This document shows positions 55,501 to 63,850 of a stretch of DNA of 64,000 nt, piece by piece (within the stretch, counting starts at the first letter, position 1; each line of letters opens with the position of its first letter). The position numbers were made by a program, and so were the translations under genes. Below the pieces are notes generated by a model that worked only from the letters and a program-made list of their open reading frames with translations, was not told where the DNA came from and did no database searches. Source of the DNA: Trichopria drosophilae. Taxonomy: Eukaryota; Arthropoda; Insecta; Hymenoptera; Diapriidae. The stretch lies in assembly GCA_030407085.1 (NCBI GenBank), contig CM059586.1:33095501-33159500 (forward strand). Reading direction: 5' to 3'.

Positions 55501-58194
55501 TTCTTTAAAATTAACCACTACTACGCTTAATAAGTTCTATATACTATTCTGCAATCAGCCCGTAAATATTTCTTTTTTTAATGCACCGTAATAGTCTCTA
55601 TGAACATGCAAATCGAGTTACCTTCTGCACGCACGTTTTCCCGTAAATTTTATCGTAAGTATTCACAGTTACTACAGTCAACAATTTTGTTGAGTTGACA
55701 ATTTCAAGTTCGGACATGGATTTTCAATTATCAGGCATGTAGTTTAATACGAAATTATTATTAAATTAACAATTATAAATAGGATAAATATAGCAGACAT
55801 TTTGGATTTGAAAAATATTGAAATATCTACTTCAGATAGAGATTAAAAAAAAGTTCCCATATATTCCACGACATTTCTTTACTACTTTAAAACAACAACA
55901 AATAGGGAACACAAAAAAATCAAATTCACGTCCCCCCTCTTCCCCCTTCATTTTATATAGCATATTATTCTTAGATAGTAGTAACAGCTGCGTTGTAACT
56001 ATTTTAGGGACATATTTTTCTGCTTTACAAACTTTGAAAGTACAGCTAGTATTAGATTTTTCGGGGTCGCTGATTACGAATCCGATATCAGATATTTAAA
56101 ATTCAAAATGGCGGATTCAATGGTTTGTACTCATAATGAGTAAAAATCTACTAATTCAGTAGTCAACGTACTAATTTAAACTAGTTTAATTACTAATTTG
56201 AGATTAGTAGAATTTGACGAATGAATTAATAGTTTTTGACTCTTTATTAGTTAAGAGCATTACTAATGTAATTAGTGACCGACTTTTCATTTCATTAATA
56301 GTATTTTAACTACTAATTTCGATGATGTTGAGGACAATGAAGATTGTTAATACAGATTATTTAGATTGCTATAAATTGTTATAGGTTGTTAATATAAATT
56401 ATTAAATGTATGTTGTGTAGACGATACATAATTTAACTAATTCAAGAATAAATAAATAATTCATTATATAATATATCAACACTTGATATTGATTAATTTT
56501 AATTAGAAATGTAAGAAAATATTTAACTTTACTTTCCATGAATATTGTAATTATAAGTTCTTAAGTAGTCCTATTGTTGTCTCAATTAAATCCGCCATTT
56601 TGAAATTTGAAAATCTAATGTCCGATTCGTAATCAGTGGCCTTAAAAACCCTAACATACCAAATTTCAGTATAAGCCATAATTTTCTTACCAAATCGCCC
56701 GCCATATTGGATCCACCATTTTGAATGTTCAGAATCTGATATCGAATTTGAAATCAACCACCCCAAAAACTCCTAGATACTAAATTTGAGGGCAATGTAT
56801 AATTCTCTTCCTAAATCATCCTCCATATTGGATCCGCCATTTGGAATTTCGAAAATCTGATATCGGGTTCGTAATCAGCGACCCCGAAAACCCCCGAGTA
56901 ACGAGTTATAAGCAAATCCGATGAATTTTTCATAAAAGTGTTCGCCATATTGAGTCCGCCATTTTGAATTTTGAAAAACTGATATCGAATTCGAAATCAG
57001 CGACCCCGAAAACCCCTAGGTATCAAGTGTGATTAAAATCAGTATGAATCAAATAGTTTTGTCTTGCTAGATTCGCGATTCGTCCCTGTGTGCGACGATT
57101 CAAACTTGAATGACCAAATTGGGTACTGTGACCGTTAATGGGTTAATAACTAATTTTGTATATTATTTTACAGCATTAAATATATAATTTCGTTCAATTC
57201 TATTGAAGTAATTTTTTTCACCTTAGAGTGAAGTGTGTTAAAGTAATACATGGTCATGTTGTTGATTGATTTTATGATGACAAAAGTTAGATACTTTATT
57301 ACTCTTCATGTCGGAAAATTAATTCGTAAAAAGACTTTGCAAACGGATTCAATAAAATCGGATATAGAATCCTTTGTCTTAATACCCTTCAGCGCAATTA
57401 CCGTAACTTTGGTTCGTAGACTTCAGTGATGGGACAATAATCTTTGTTTACCTTTCAAACGGCAATGCTTGAAGGGCAGTCTCAAGACAAGATACAAGAC
57501 ATTCTAAAAGTAGTTTAAAACTCACCCATATATTCAAAAATGAGGTAAATATCTCGATCATTGTTTGCTTTGTGAAGGCCAATTAATTGAATGATATTTT
57601 CATGGTTGGCAAAGGACAATAAAAACACAATCTCCCGAAAGGTGCGTTGAGCGTCCGTCTGATTCCTGAATGCGTCGAAGATTTTTTTTACCGCAACCGT
57701 CTCTTTCGACCTCCTGTCGATGGCTTTCCAAACAATTCCATATGCCTAAAAAATTATTCAATTTTTATTGATTTTTGAACAAAAAGACTGGTGAGGAAAG
57801 CTAGGTTCATTGCGTGACAATATTTTTCTCACGACGTCAAAGATTTATTGTCACATTACCGGGATAAACCCGAAACACTTTATGAACACTTCGATACATC
57901 GAGTTTATTTATAATGTTTATGAAAAATAACTAAACCGAACACCAACGATCATACATTATACTACAATATACAAGTTCGCACCGATATGACAAGTTGAAC
58001 AGGTGTTTGATGGCAAATGTCAAATTCCACATGTCAAAAGATAATGTTGATGTGTTTACTTATTATCCACAATCGTTATAAAATGTAATTTTCGTTTTTC
58101 TTACCCCTTTTCCGAGACGGCGAAGTATGTCATATTGTTTGGTTACGTGCGTGTCAATTTCCGAGACTTTTTCCATGCCAGATTTTCCGGACAT
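37080..58194 (-). CDS. MAPK15: Mitogen-activated protein kinase 15 (ERK7/ERK8 type), 10 coding exons, 609 aa
   Basis: Atypical, largely self-activating Ser/Thr MAP kinase, linked in animals to cilium assembly, secretion and autophagy. Coding exons 5' to 3': 58105-58194, 57526-57745, 50145-50275, 48915-49090, 48664-48803, 48158-48350, 47916-48056, 47306-47439, 44905-45047, 37080-37541. All junctions are GT/AG and phase-consistent, total 1830 nt. Kinase motifs: glycine loop G28-K-G-A-Y-G, ATP lysine K50 in VAVKK, HRD 143-145, DFG 163-165, activation motif T187-D-Y189 then [10 protein letters not shown], and [20 protein letters not shown] in the next exon. MAPK15-type features: the G-E-x-D-rich activation-loop insert, PPPTEEDL, and [18 protein letters not shown]. 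Residues about 365-609 are a basic, Ser/Gln/Arg-rich, disordered tail. Confidence 0.95.
37829..39553. repeat. 1.7-kb TTAA-bounded fold-back element
   Basis: TTAACCCGTTTCGTCCTGAA at the left and TTCAGGACGAAACGGGTTAA at the right are exact inverted repeats. Long matching arms follow (for example ACCTATAAGATATGGA against its partner, and AGATCTGGTGGAGTAATTAG at about 38100 against 39270). The centre carries several copies of the AATGGC-GATCCAATATGG repeat. No transposase frame is present. It lies in MAPK15 intron 9. Confidence 0.93.
39554..41548. other. MAPK15 intron 9, mixed sequence
   Basis: Mostly AT-rich. A GC-richer stretch at 40640-41050 includes GTCCGGTCGCGGCCG and, on plus, a charged coding-like run ([24 protein letters not shown]) broken by stops; it may be retroelement debris, but the family is unknown. 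Confidence 0.3.
41549..41848 (-). other. Unassigned 99-codon frame in MAPK15 intron 9
   Basis: Reads [20 protein letters not shown], then [18 protein letters not shown]. Composition looks less random than nearby frames, but no family was recognised. It could be a decayed transposon or retrocopy. Confidence 0.2.
41849..44904. other. MAPK15 intron 9, proximal part
   Basis: AT-rich. 42700-42960 is dense in ATTAGTA and CTACTAATT words, like 56120-56330. 43340-43790 is a degraded copy of the AATGGCGGATCC repeat family (TTCAAAATGGCGTATC; CCCTATTGGAGCCGCTATTT). The frame at 44096-44347 has no motif. Confidence 0.45.
44905..45047 (-). CDS. MAPK15: MAPK15 coding exon 9 (residues 409-456)
   Basis: Acceptor TCTACAG|GT and donor ATC|GTAAGT. 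It encodes a Gln/Asn/Ser-rich tail segment ([29 protein letters not shown]). Recognised from phase and splice sites, as the tail is poorly conserved. Confidence 0.8.
45193..46114. repeat. 922-bp inverted-repeat element with TATCCATGAG motifs
   Basis: Ends ACAAAAAGTAGGG(C/G)AATGTATCCATGA are inverted copies of about 27 bp. The words TCCATGAGTGGACC / GGTCCACTCATGG recur inside near 45398, 45716 and 46062, in both orientations. No coding capacity seen. It fills much of MAPK15 intron 8. Confidence 0.82.
46115..47305. other. MAPK15 intron 8, remainder
   Basis: AT-rich, no feature recognised. Frames 46713-47000 (minus) and 47076-47300 (plus) have no known motif. Confidence 0.3.
47306..47439 (-). 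CDS. MAPK15: MAPK15 coding exon 8 (residues 364-408)
   Basis: Acceptor ACATAG|G and donor ACAG|GTTTGT. It encodes [19 protein letters not shown], then [14 protein letters not shown]: basic tail. Confidence 0.88.
47519..47645. repeat. 127-bp MITE-like palindrome in intron 7
   Basis: TACACCCAAGAGCATCGATT and AATCGATGCTTTTGGGTGTA are inverted (one mismatch). The arms continue with GTTGTCTT / AAGACAAC around a short loop. Confidence 0.85.
47916..48056 (-). CDS. MAPK15: MAPK15 coding exon 7 (residues 317-363)
   Basis: Acceptor ATTTAG|C and donor ACGAT|GTAAGT. It encodes [18 protein letters not shown], then [20 protein letters not shown], the helix that closes MAPK kinase domains. Confidence 0.93.
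48158..48350 (-). CDS. MAPK15: MAPK15 coding exon 6 (residues 253-316)
   Basis: Acceptor TTTTAG|AT and donor CACA|GTAAGC. It encodes [18 protein letters not shown] to [24 protein letters not shown] kinase C-lobe end. Confidence 0.95.
48664..48803 (-). CDS. MAPK15: MAPK15 coding exon 5 (residues 206-252)
   Basis: Acceptor TTACAG|GTA and donor GAAG|GTATAT. It encodes [17 protein letters not shown], then [19 protein letters not shown]. Confidence 0.95.
48915..49090 (-). CDS. MAPK15: MAPK15 coding exon 4 (residues 148-205)
   Basis: Acceptor TTTTAG|CCA and donor AAAG|GTGATG. It carries [18 protein letters not shown], the [10 protein letters not shown] insert and [14 protein letters not shown]. 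There is no ATG in the exon. Confidence 0.95.
49172..50117. repeat. 946-bp fold-back element, canonical AATGGGTTAA copy
   Basis: CAACCCATTAAG and CTTAATGGGTTAA ends are inverted, with arms matching over about 450 bp (for example AAACGTCGATAATTTGCATAT against its partner at 50055). TTCAAGATGGCGACTTCC is opposed by GGAAGTCGCCATCTTGAA at 49794. It nearly fills MAPK15 intron 3, so the exon-3 to exon-4 splice spans a large hairpin. Confidence 0.92.
50145..50275 (-). CDS. MAPK15: MAPK15 coding exon 3 (residues 104-147)
   Basis: Acceptor TTTCAG|AA and donor AAG|GTAAGC. It reads [20 protein letters not shown], then [13 protein letters not shown] with the catalytic HRD. It lies 7.2 kb from exon 2. 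Confidence 0.95.
50276..51331. other. MAPK15 intron 2, first part
   Basis: AT-rich, no feature recognised. Confidence 0.3.
51332..52338. repeat. 1.0-kb element with GAGGG-CTGCGTGGAAAA inverted ends
   Basis: TTAATCGAGGGCCTGCGTGG at the left is inverted at CCACGCAGCCCCTCAATT on the right. GGCCTAACTCGACTTAG occurs twice near the left end, and AAGTCGAAAAAG-type sequence mirrors it at the right. The interior is AT-rich and not clearly folded. Confidence 0.65.
52339..53488. other. MAPK15 intron 2, middle part
   Basis: No gene recognised. A small inverted pair, GTCCGTAAAGT / ACTTTACGGCC, lies near 52720-52790. Confidence 0.35.
53489..54219. repeat. 731-bp fold-back, 278-bp arms and 174-bp loop
   Basis: Arms 53489-53766 and 53941-54219 pair almost throughout (ATAATAGTATTGGTAT, TTTCTTTCGAAGAAAGATAA, CTAGATGTGTAAGTG and complements). 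The right arm carries CTGAAGAG, GGTC, a 9-base loop, GACC, GAAACG at 54101-54131; the left arm carries the mirrored, slightly altered version. Confidence 0.92.
54766..54845. repeat. Perfect tandem duplication, 2 x 40 bp
   Basis: The 40-bp unit starting GTATTCTTTAACCAATGTTA is repeated without change at 54766-54805 and 54806-54845, inside a degraded AATGGGTTAA-family region (about 54600-55260). Confidence 0.95.
56060..57150. repeat. AATGGCGGATCC repeat block, 121-bp units
   Basis: Successive CCATATTGGATCCGCCATTT-type cores at 56702, 56823 and 56945 (121 and 122 bp apart), and a fourth CGCCATTTTGAA core near 56591. An inverted copy is at 56100-56115 (TTCAAAATGGCGGATTCAA). The block ends GACCGTTAATGGGTTAA at 57127-57146. 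The inverted copy is separated by an ATTAGTA-rich insert (about 56120-56340). Confidence 0.8.
57526..57745 (-). CDS. MAPK15: MAPK15 coding exon 2 (residues 31-103)
   Basis: Acceptor TTTTAG|GCA and donor ATGG|GTGAGT. It reads [20 protein letters not shown], then [10 protein letters not shown] and [11 protein letters not shown]: glycine loop, ATP lysine and the C-helix glutamate region. Confidence 0.95.
58105..58194 (-). CDS. MAPK15: MAPK15 coding exon 1 (residues 1-30)
   Basis: ATG at 58194-58192, donor GGG|GTAAGA, phase 0. It reads [10 protein letters not shown] to [10 protein letters not shown]. The frame is open further upstream to 58329, but that start would add residues with no family match. 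Confidence 0.9.
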
Positions 58195-58470
58195 CCTGAT
58201 GGACAATACTGGACGCGGATAAACCGGATCGGCGAACACCAAGGACCAAAAAGATCCTGTGTCAAAATTCAGGCGGACGCCATACGCATTTGGGGCACAT
58301 TCACGATTTCCAACATCGGTGGAAAACAAGACCAGTCATTCGGACTGTTTCGTTTTTATTTCGACTTTGTCAGATATCACGATGGCTGTGTTTAGAGTGT
58401 ACGCGCTCGTTGCCAGGGTGACGGCCGTCGGTGTCAACCACTCGCCACGTGTAACGCTTGTTGTGTGGTG
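58195..58470 (-). promoter_or_regulatory. MAPK15 5' flank and probable promoter
   Basis: A GC-richer segment upstream of the start codon. It contains ACCCGTGCAACGGGT (a short perfect-arm hairpin near 58472-58486) and the X-box match below. Plus-strand reading frames at 58135-58531 are antisense to exon 1 and the promoter and are not called. Confidence 0.5.
58409..58422. promoter_or_regulatory. RFX X-box match upstream of MAPK15
   Basis: GTTGCC-AG-GGTGAC fits the RFX consensus RYYRYY-N(1-3)-RRNRAC. It lies 215 bp upstream of the MAPK15 start codon. RFX factors control many cilium genes and MAPK15 is linked to ciliogenesis, so the site is plausible. The degenerate consensus occurs by chance roughly once per 1-1.5 kb, so this is only a candidate. 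Confidence 0.35.
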
Positions 58471-58532
58471 TCACCCGTGCAACGGGTACACACAGAGGTT
58501 ATTTGTATATATACACATATCTATTTTTTAGG

Positions 58533-60411
58533 GATTTTAAGGCTTCAATATATCGTGGACATGTTTTTAATGCAAATATACATTTCTAATAGAGAAACAC
58601 TTGTTTAGTATGATTTTTTATTATAAGTCAAATATAACGAATTAAGTATATTGACGTATTCATACAATTGTTAGCATGACCTTAGGTCGGCAGGTGAGGT
58701 GGAGGGGGAAGGGGAGGCTCTTCTTCGTATCTACAAATTCAGATAACATCTTTGACAGTACCAGGGCCAATCTCTATCAGTATTGTAAACGATGTTATTG
58801 GATATTTTATCGATAAAAAGTACATCAACTATATTACATTGGGCTCATCTATATTATAACTTTTAATATTGATTAATTTAGACATCATTCGCGTTTACAA
58901 CTTTCCCAAATTTCACACCATTCGTAAGTAAAGGTATAAAAATATACAACTCCTAATATTTAACAGCGAGAATGCTCCATTACGCTTTAAAAATTTTCTA
59001 TTGTTTGCATCCTCAATTAGAAGGCTTAAAAAGATATACTATTCATTTTGTGGCGACCTTTCTCATTAACATAGACCAATATTTATACAATCATTCATTT
59101 AACGGGTAGTTTTCATTTTAAGAACAGCTGCATTAAGTATTTTATCACCGTTTTAGTGGAGGTATTGAATCTATAAATAACCCAAAAATTGATCAAACTA
59201 ACAAAAATCCCTGACGACATACGCAATTGCTTCCAGCACATTCAAGTTTTATGACAATTGAGACACTATGTGAGAACCACCCTAACACGATCACCTTTAA
59301 AAAGATGATGATTTAAAACCCTCTATCACCCGAAATCGCCCTCCCATGATTATCAGGATGACATTCGCTTAAGTTTAAGCCACGCATGCCTTATGTCAAA
59401 AAAGTGGTAATTATCGTGAGAAAGATTATCTAAAGGATTAAATTGAACATTTTAAAATATTCTTAAATAATTGTTTTCCACGTCAAATAATGTAATATGT
59501 AGAAAGGGGGAACACTGACATACTATAAATCACAAAATTCTATAACATGAACGTAAAATAGTAATAAACAAAATTTGTTGAAAAAGAACCATACTTTTTT
59601 TCATCAAATATACATTCAAGAATGAAACAATGCTTATGAACTTGAACTAAACTGTACTTGGCTGTACTTAAATCAGCGGATTTAGACTACAAAAATATAA
59701 AACGGGATTACAAAATAAGGAAGATAGACGCCAACTTGAATAAAACTTGTTAATTCGAGACCCTGATCAGATCAGAGACCAGTTTTTCGATAAAAGTGAT
59801 TACTTATTTTGATTTGTCAAAACAAGTGCGTGCGCGCATAACTTTGTCAAATTATGCGTTCATACTCGCCCTCTTTGGAGAATTTCTTGAAGAAACAATT
59901 AAAAAAAACGAATTTTAACATTTTTTTTAGTCGAAATATTGGACTTGAAATTTGCAGTTTATCATGAAATCACCCATTCAGAGATCTCATAAGTATAATT
60001 TACTCGGATAAACATTCATCAACAAATTTCCATAGATTACCGACTGTCTGAGACTATTATCCCATCTGGTAATAACGAGCGGCACAGAACCTTCATTTCG
60101 TACCTATATCTAATCGTGTTTCATCGATTGCGAGAATGATACTCGTACGCGACGTACACATAGTAGATAGGCGCCACCAAACGGTGAGTGTTCGATACAT
60201 TAGTTTTTTAATACTCTCCCGGTAACATCAAGACTCATTTTTAAGCTAATAGTGAACATTTTCACGATATTCCATGTAGTGAATATTGCACCGTTACAAG
60301 AGTGAATAGTCAATCGAAAATATTTCATTGTAGTTAAATGTAGTTTAAAAGCGGCTTTTCACTTTGTGCTAAAGTAAAATTTTACTGTTAGAATTTTAGA
60401 GTACAACAAAC
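58533..60411. other. Intergenic sequence, no gene recognised
   Basis: AT-rich. A purine-rich run (GGTGAGGTGGAGGGGGAAGG) lies near 58692. No exon-like stretch was found. Confidence 0.35.
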
Positions 60412-60415
60412 GCCA

Positions 60416-60791
60416 GGGGGCTCTAAAGTGGTCCGCCGGTAAGGTAGGAAATGTCATTAAAAAATGTAAATTAAAGATGACTGAGTCACATTTTTAAAAT
60501 TCGGGCTCTGTAATGGCAATTCTAAGCACTATAAACAGTTTACTAAAAACTACCAAAGATATTAATTGAGAACTGACCGAGAATTTATGGAAATAAGCGA
60601 ATTTTATTTATTTCCGAAAATGCTCGGTCAGTTTTCAATTAATTTCTGTGACATTTTCTAGGATATCGTCTAAAGTAACTAAAATTGCCCTTACAGAGCC
60701 CGAATTTTGAAAAATCGATTCAGTCATTTTTTAATTACTATTTTTAGTGAAAATTTCTACTCTATTGGTCGAGCACGTTAGAGCCCTCTTA
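60416..60791. repeat. GGGCTCTAAAGTGG fold-back, copy 1
   Basis: AGGGGGCTCTAAAGTGGTCC at the left is inverted by the GTTAGAGCCCTCTT end at the right. Arms pair along GACCGAGAATTTATGGAAAT / ATTTCCGAAAATGCTCGGTC around a centre near 60603. GGGCTCTGTAATGGCAATTC also has its inverted partner. Confidence 0.85.
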
Positions 60792-60983
60792 AGGGTTTCG
60801 TACACTTTTGTAATTAAAATATGAAAGTATTCTATTAAAAAATGATTGTATTTTAGGTTTTTATATTTTTAATCATAATTTGAAACATTTACGATGTTCC
60901 TGACAAGCTATATAATATGTGTATGGTAATATTCGTTTTTCAACAATTATTTATATGTCATCTATTCGGTCACCTTACACACA

Positions 60984-61187
60984 GTGCGAATATTAAGAGA
61001 TCTCAGAGGAGAGCACTCTGACTGCTATTGTATGAATCAGGAATATCCTACGTCGCCTATTATAGTTTTTATTTTATCGCTAAACTGTTCTCATTCTCTT
61101 ACAGCAAATCGATGCATAGTTATTAAGACGCTTTTTTTAGGTTGTTGTATTATGAACATATCACAATACTCAGAATTATTATATTGA
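60984..61187 (+). other. Unassigned frame near the right end
   Basis: 67 codons, no recognised motif. Listed only because no other feature explains 60792-61320. Confidence 0.12.
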
Positions 61188-61328
61188 TCGTTTTTTATTT
61201 AGATCCGGTCCATATTCCAACCAGTTATCCAGGAGCACGCATTTAAAATTAATGCCACTTTCGGACATATTTTAAAATTTTTGTAGTCCTCCCATATTAT
61301 CATTCGGACAAGTAAATGTTGAAATTTA

Positions 61329-61680
61329 GCCCTGGTAAACATCTAAAATCGCCCCACGCATGGGCATTGCGTGGCAAATTCGCATGGGCCACGTCAAAAT
61401 CGTCACGTTTTGCCCGGCAGCGCCATGCCTGCAAGTATGGCTCTTGCGTGGCATATGTATGGCCCATCCTAGTGATGTAACATAACCTCATTCTTCTTCG
61501 TCGGTGAAACAGAAATTATTGTATGATTATGGATTTTTCTTTGAAACTGTCGCCAGGGACGCGCCACGTAAGTGCCATACTTGCAGACATGGCGCTGCCG
61601 GGCAAAACGTGACGATTCTGGAGTGGCGCTTGCGAGTTTTCCACGCAAGCCCCACGAAAGGAAATTTTTACTAGGGAGCC
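61329..61680. repeat. GC-rich inverted repeat of about 350 bp
   Basis: GTCACGTTTTGCCCGGCAGC at about 61402 is matched inversely by GCTGCCGGGCAAAACGTGAC at about 61592. The arms continue as GCCATGCCTGCAAGTATGG / CCATACTTGCAGACATGGC. The ends CCCTGGTAAA and TTTACTAGGG are also inverted. The minus-strand frame 61300-61491 is a shadow of it. Its GC content contrasts strongly with its flanks. Confidence 0.8.
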
Positions 61681-61956
61681 AATATAAAAAATTGTTATTC
61701 CTTCATTAGAAATTTGTACAGATTTTTTTCTTGTATGCGAATTTTCAGCATTGCTTTGCTTTTCTTATATTCCTATATTAATAACAAAAATTTTGTAAAC
61801 ATAGAATTCATAGATTTTTCCTAGGCTTTCTTGTGTACATATTTATTTTTAATTATACATTGTCTATCTTCGGCAAAAATCGTTTGTTTCAATCCTTATT
61901 TTAACGCGTTAGGCCAGTCGATATAGGAACGCAATTATTACGCATAAAATCTATTG

Positions 61957-62262
61957 CAGTAGAACCTCACTTCCATAAGACGTCGTGATCGGATCCAACT
62001 TCCCCTGTTGCCCCTCGATAAGATGTTGTTTGAGAGGGAAAGTGAGCTTCCCCCTCCTAAACCTGCGTAGAAGCATGCGCAGCTGCAATCGCTCACTGTC
62101 ATTCATGTATCCACGGTCGTGTATATCAGTGATAGGGTACTCTTGTAAGTTTAGGTTTTTTTCTGCTGAGTGCGCTGAGAGAAAAGACAGTGGTGGGGTT
62201 GAGGGGTGGGCATGAAATGGCGTCTTAACAAGGGTAGGTCCCTACGTCTTATGAAGGTACGT
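61957..62262. repeat. Possible MITE with CAGTAGAACCTC end
   Basis: Left CAGTAGAACCTCACTTCC resembles pogo/Tigger-type termini; ACTTCCATAAGACGT is imperfectly inverted by ACGTCTTATGAAGGT on the right (13 of 15). The weak match makes this tentative. Confidence 0.3.
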
Positions 62263-62542
62263 GGTGACGCCTTATTGAGATCAGAGATTATAATCTCTGT
62301 CGAGATTCTACTGTTAAATATTCTATATTTTTATGTGTGTTTCACTATTGTCCCATCCACTGTTTCGTGTGCCTGTCGTTATTTAGAGAGCTCACTTACG
62401 CATTATAACTAGCCGGCCAAAAAGTGAAGGTACGTTAACATCTTGGTAACTTTTTGTAGTTCATGCCAGATCTGAAAAACCACAAAATGTTTCCGTTTCG
62501 ACTGGCTGGCGACGAAAATAAAAGAACTATTTTATTAGAGAT

Positions 62543-62733
62543 ACAGTCGCCCCCGCCCTAAGTTATACTATCCGTTCTTTCAAAATGTCGGATGATTCTC
62601 CAAAGTTATAGCCCCTCGCTATCCCCACTTCCGTATCTTTGTTCATATCCATGTGATGGGTGCTGTGTGGTATAACTTTGGAAAAGGCAAATCTATAACT
62701 TTGGACGGTATATCTTAGGGCGGGGACTATTGT
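62543..62733. repeat. 190-bp MITE with CCCCGCCCTAAG termini
   Basis: ACAGTCGCCCCCGCCCTAAG and CTTAGGGCGGGGACTATTGT are inverted ends. AACTTTGGA / TCCAAAGTT words pair further in. Confidence 0.78.
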
Positions 62734-63206
62734 ATTCCAAAGTAAAAATACAGAAACACGCTTCTGGACATATTTATAAATATTATTCTACATATTTCAC
62801 TTTATTTAGGTTTGAGGAAACGTCTAGTAGCGAAAATAATTAGCGATAAATCATAAAAATCATAATTTTTTCCCTTTTTGTGGATATAACAAAAGAAATA
62901 TTCATCGTAGGTTAAAATGTCTCCGAGATAAATTGTAGGGCTTAGAAAAATCTTTAAAATGAGCTGTCACTCATCAAAGTGATTTTAATACCAACCGAGT
63001 TACTGCAAAATAAAAAGTAAATATTTTTCGAAAATTCAATAACTTATTGACATTCAAATTCTATGCCTCAAATCCAATTTTGTTACGGGACTTTTTTTAC
63101 TAGAAATATCAGATAGAATCTAAATCTGAAATATTGCTGGTCAGATCTTAGACACCCTGTCTGCTATAGATACAATGAGCTGAATACGAAAATGAAGTTT
63201 GATGTA

Positions 63207-63583
63207 AGGGGGGTCTAAAGTGCACGGTCGAAAAAGTAGGAATTTTCACTAAAAACCGTAAATAAAAAGTGGCTGAAACGATTTTTTGAAATTCGGGCTC
63301 CGTAAGGTCAAATTTAATTACTATAGATGGTATAAAAAAATGCCACAAAAATTAATTGATACTGACCGAGAATTGTTGGAAATAAGTAATTTTTATTGAT
63401 TTCCGAAAATTCTCGGTCAGTTCTCAATTAATATCTTTGATATTTTCTAGGAAACTGTTTATAGTGCTTAGAATTGCCCTTACAGAGCCCGAATTTTGAA
63501 AATTTTATTCATGCATCATGAATTTACGTTTTTTAGTGAAATTTCCTACCTTACCGGCGGTCCACTTTAGAACCCCTTTAAGG
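63207..63583. repeat. GGGCTCTAAAGTGG fold-back, copy 2
   Basis: GGGGGGTCTAAAGTG at the left and CACTTTAGAACCCC at the right are inverted. Inner blocks GACCGAGAATTGTTGGAAAT, GAAAATTCTCGGTCAGTTCT and TACAGAGCCCGAATTTTGAA match copy 1. Confidence 0.87.
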
Positions 63584-63850
63584 GGCATTTTCTCTAAAAA
63601 CATCGATTTTTCAAATTTCTGGCTCTGTAAGGGCAATTCTAATTATTATACGTGGAATCCTAGAAAATGGCAAAGAAATTAATCAGGAACTGACAGAATT
63701 TTCGGAAATAAGTGATTTTTATTTATTTCCGAAAATTATCAGTCAGTTCTCAATTAATATCTTTGGTATTTTCTAAAAAAACCGTCTATAATAATTAGAA
63801 CTGCCTTTACAGAGCCTGAATTTTGACCATTTTATTCAGTCATGAAAAGA
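63578..63850. repeat. GGGCTCTAAAGTGG fold-back, copy 3 (truncated)
   Basis: Starts TTAAGGGGCATTTTCTC directly at the end of copy 2 and carries GGCTCTGTAAGGGCAATTCT, then GAAAATTATCAGTCAGTTCT and TACAGAGCCTGAATTTTGA. The outer right end is missing. Copies 2 and 3 are thus nearly in tandem. Confidence 0.78.

Noticed and set aside
8867..57150. A CRISPR array or tandem satellite
   Set aside because: Repeats are dispersed, inverted and irregular; this is eukaryotic intronic DNA and the spacing pattern is not that of CRISPR.
58135..58531. Plus-strand frames opposite MAPK15 exon 1
   Set aside because: Antisense to a confident exon and promoter, with no family match.
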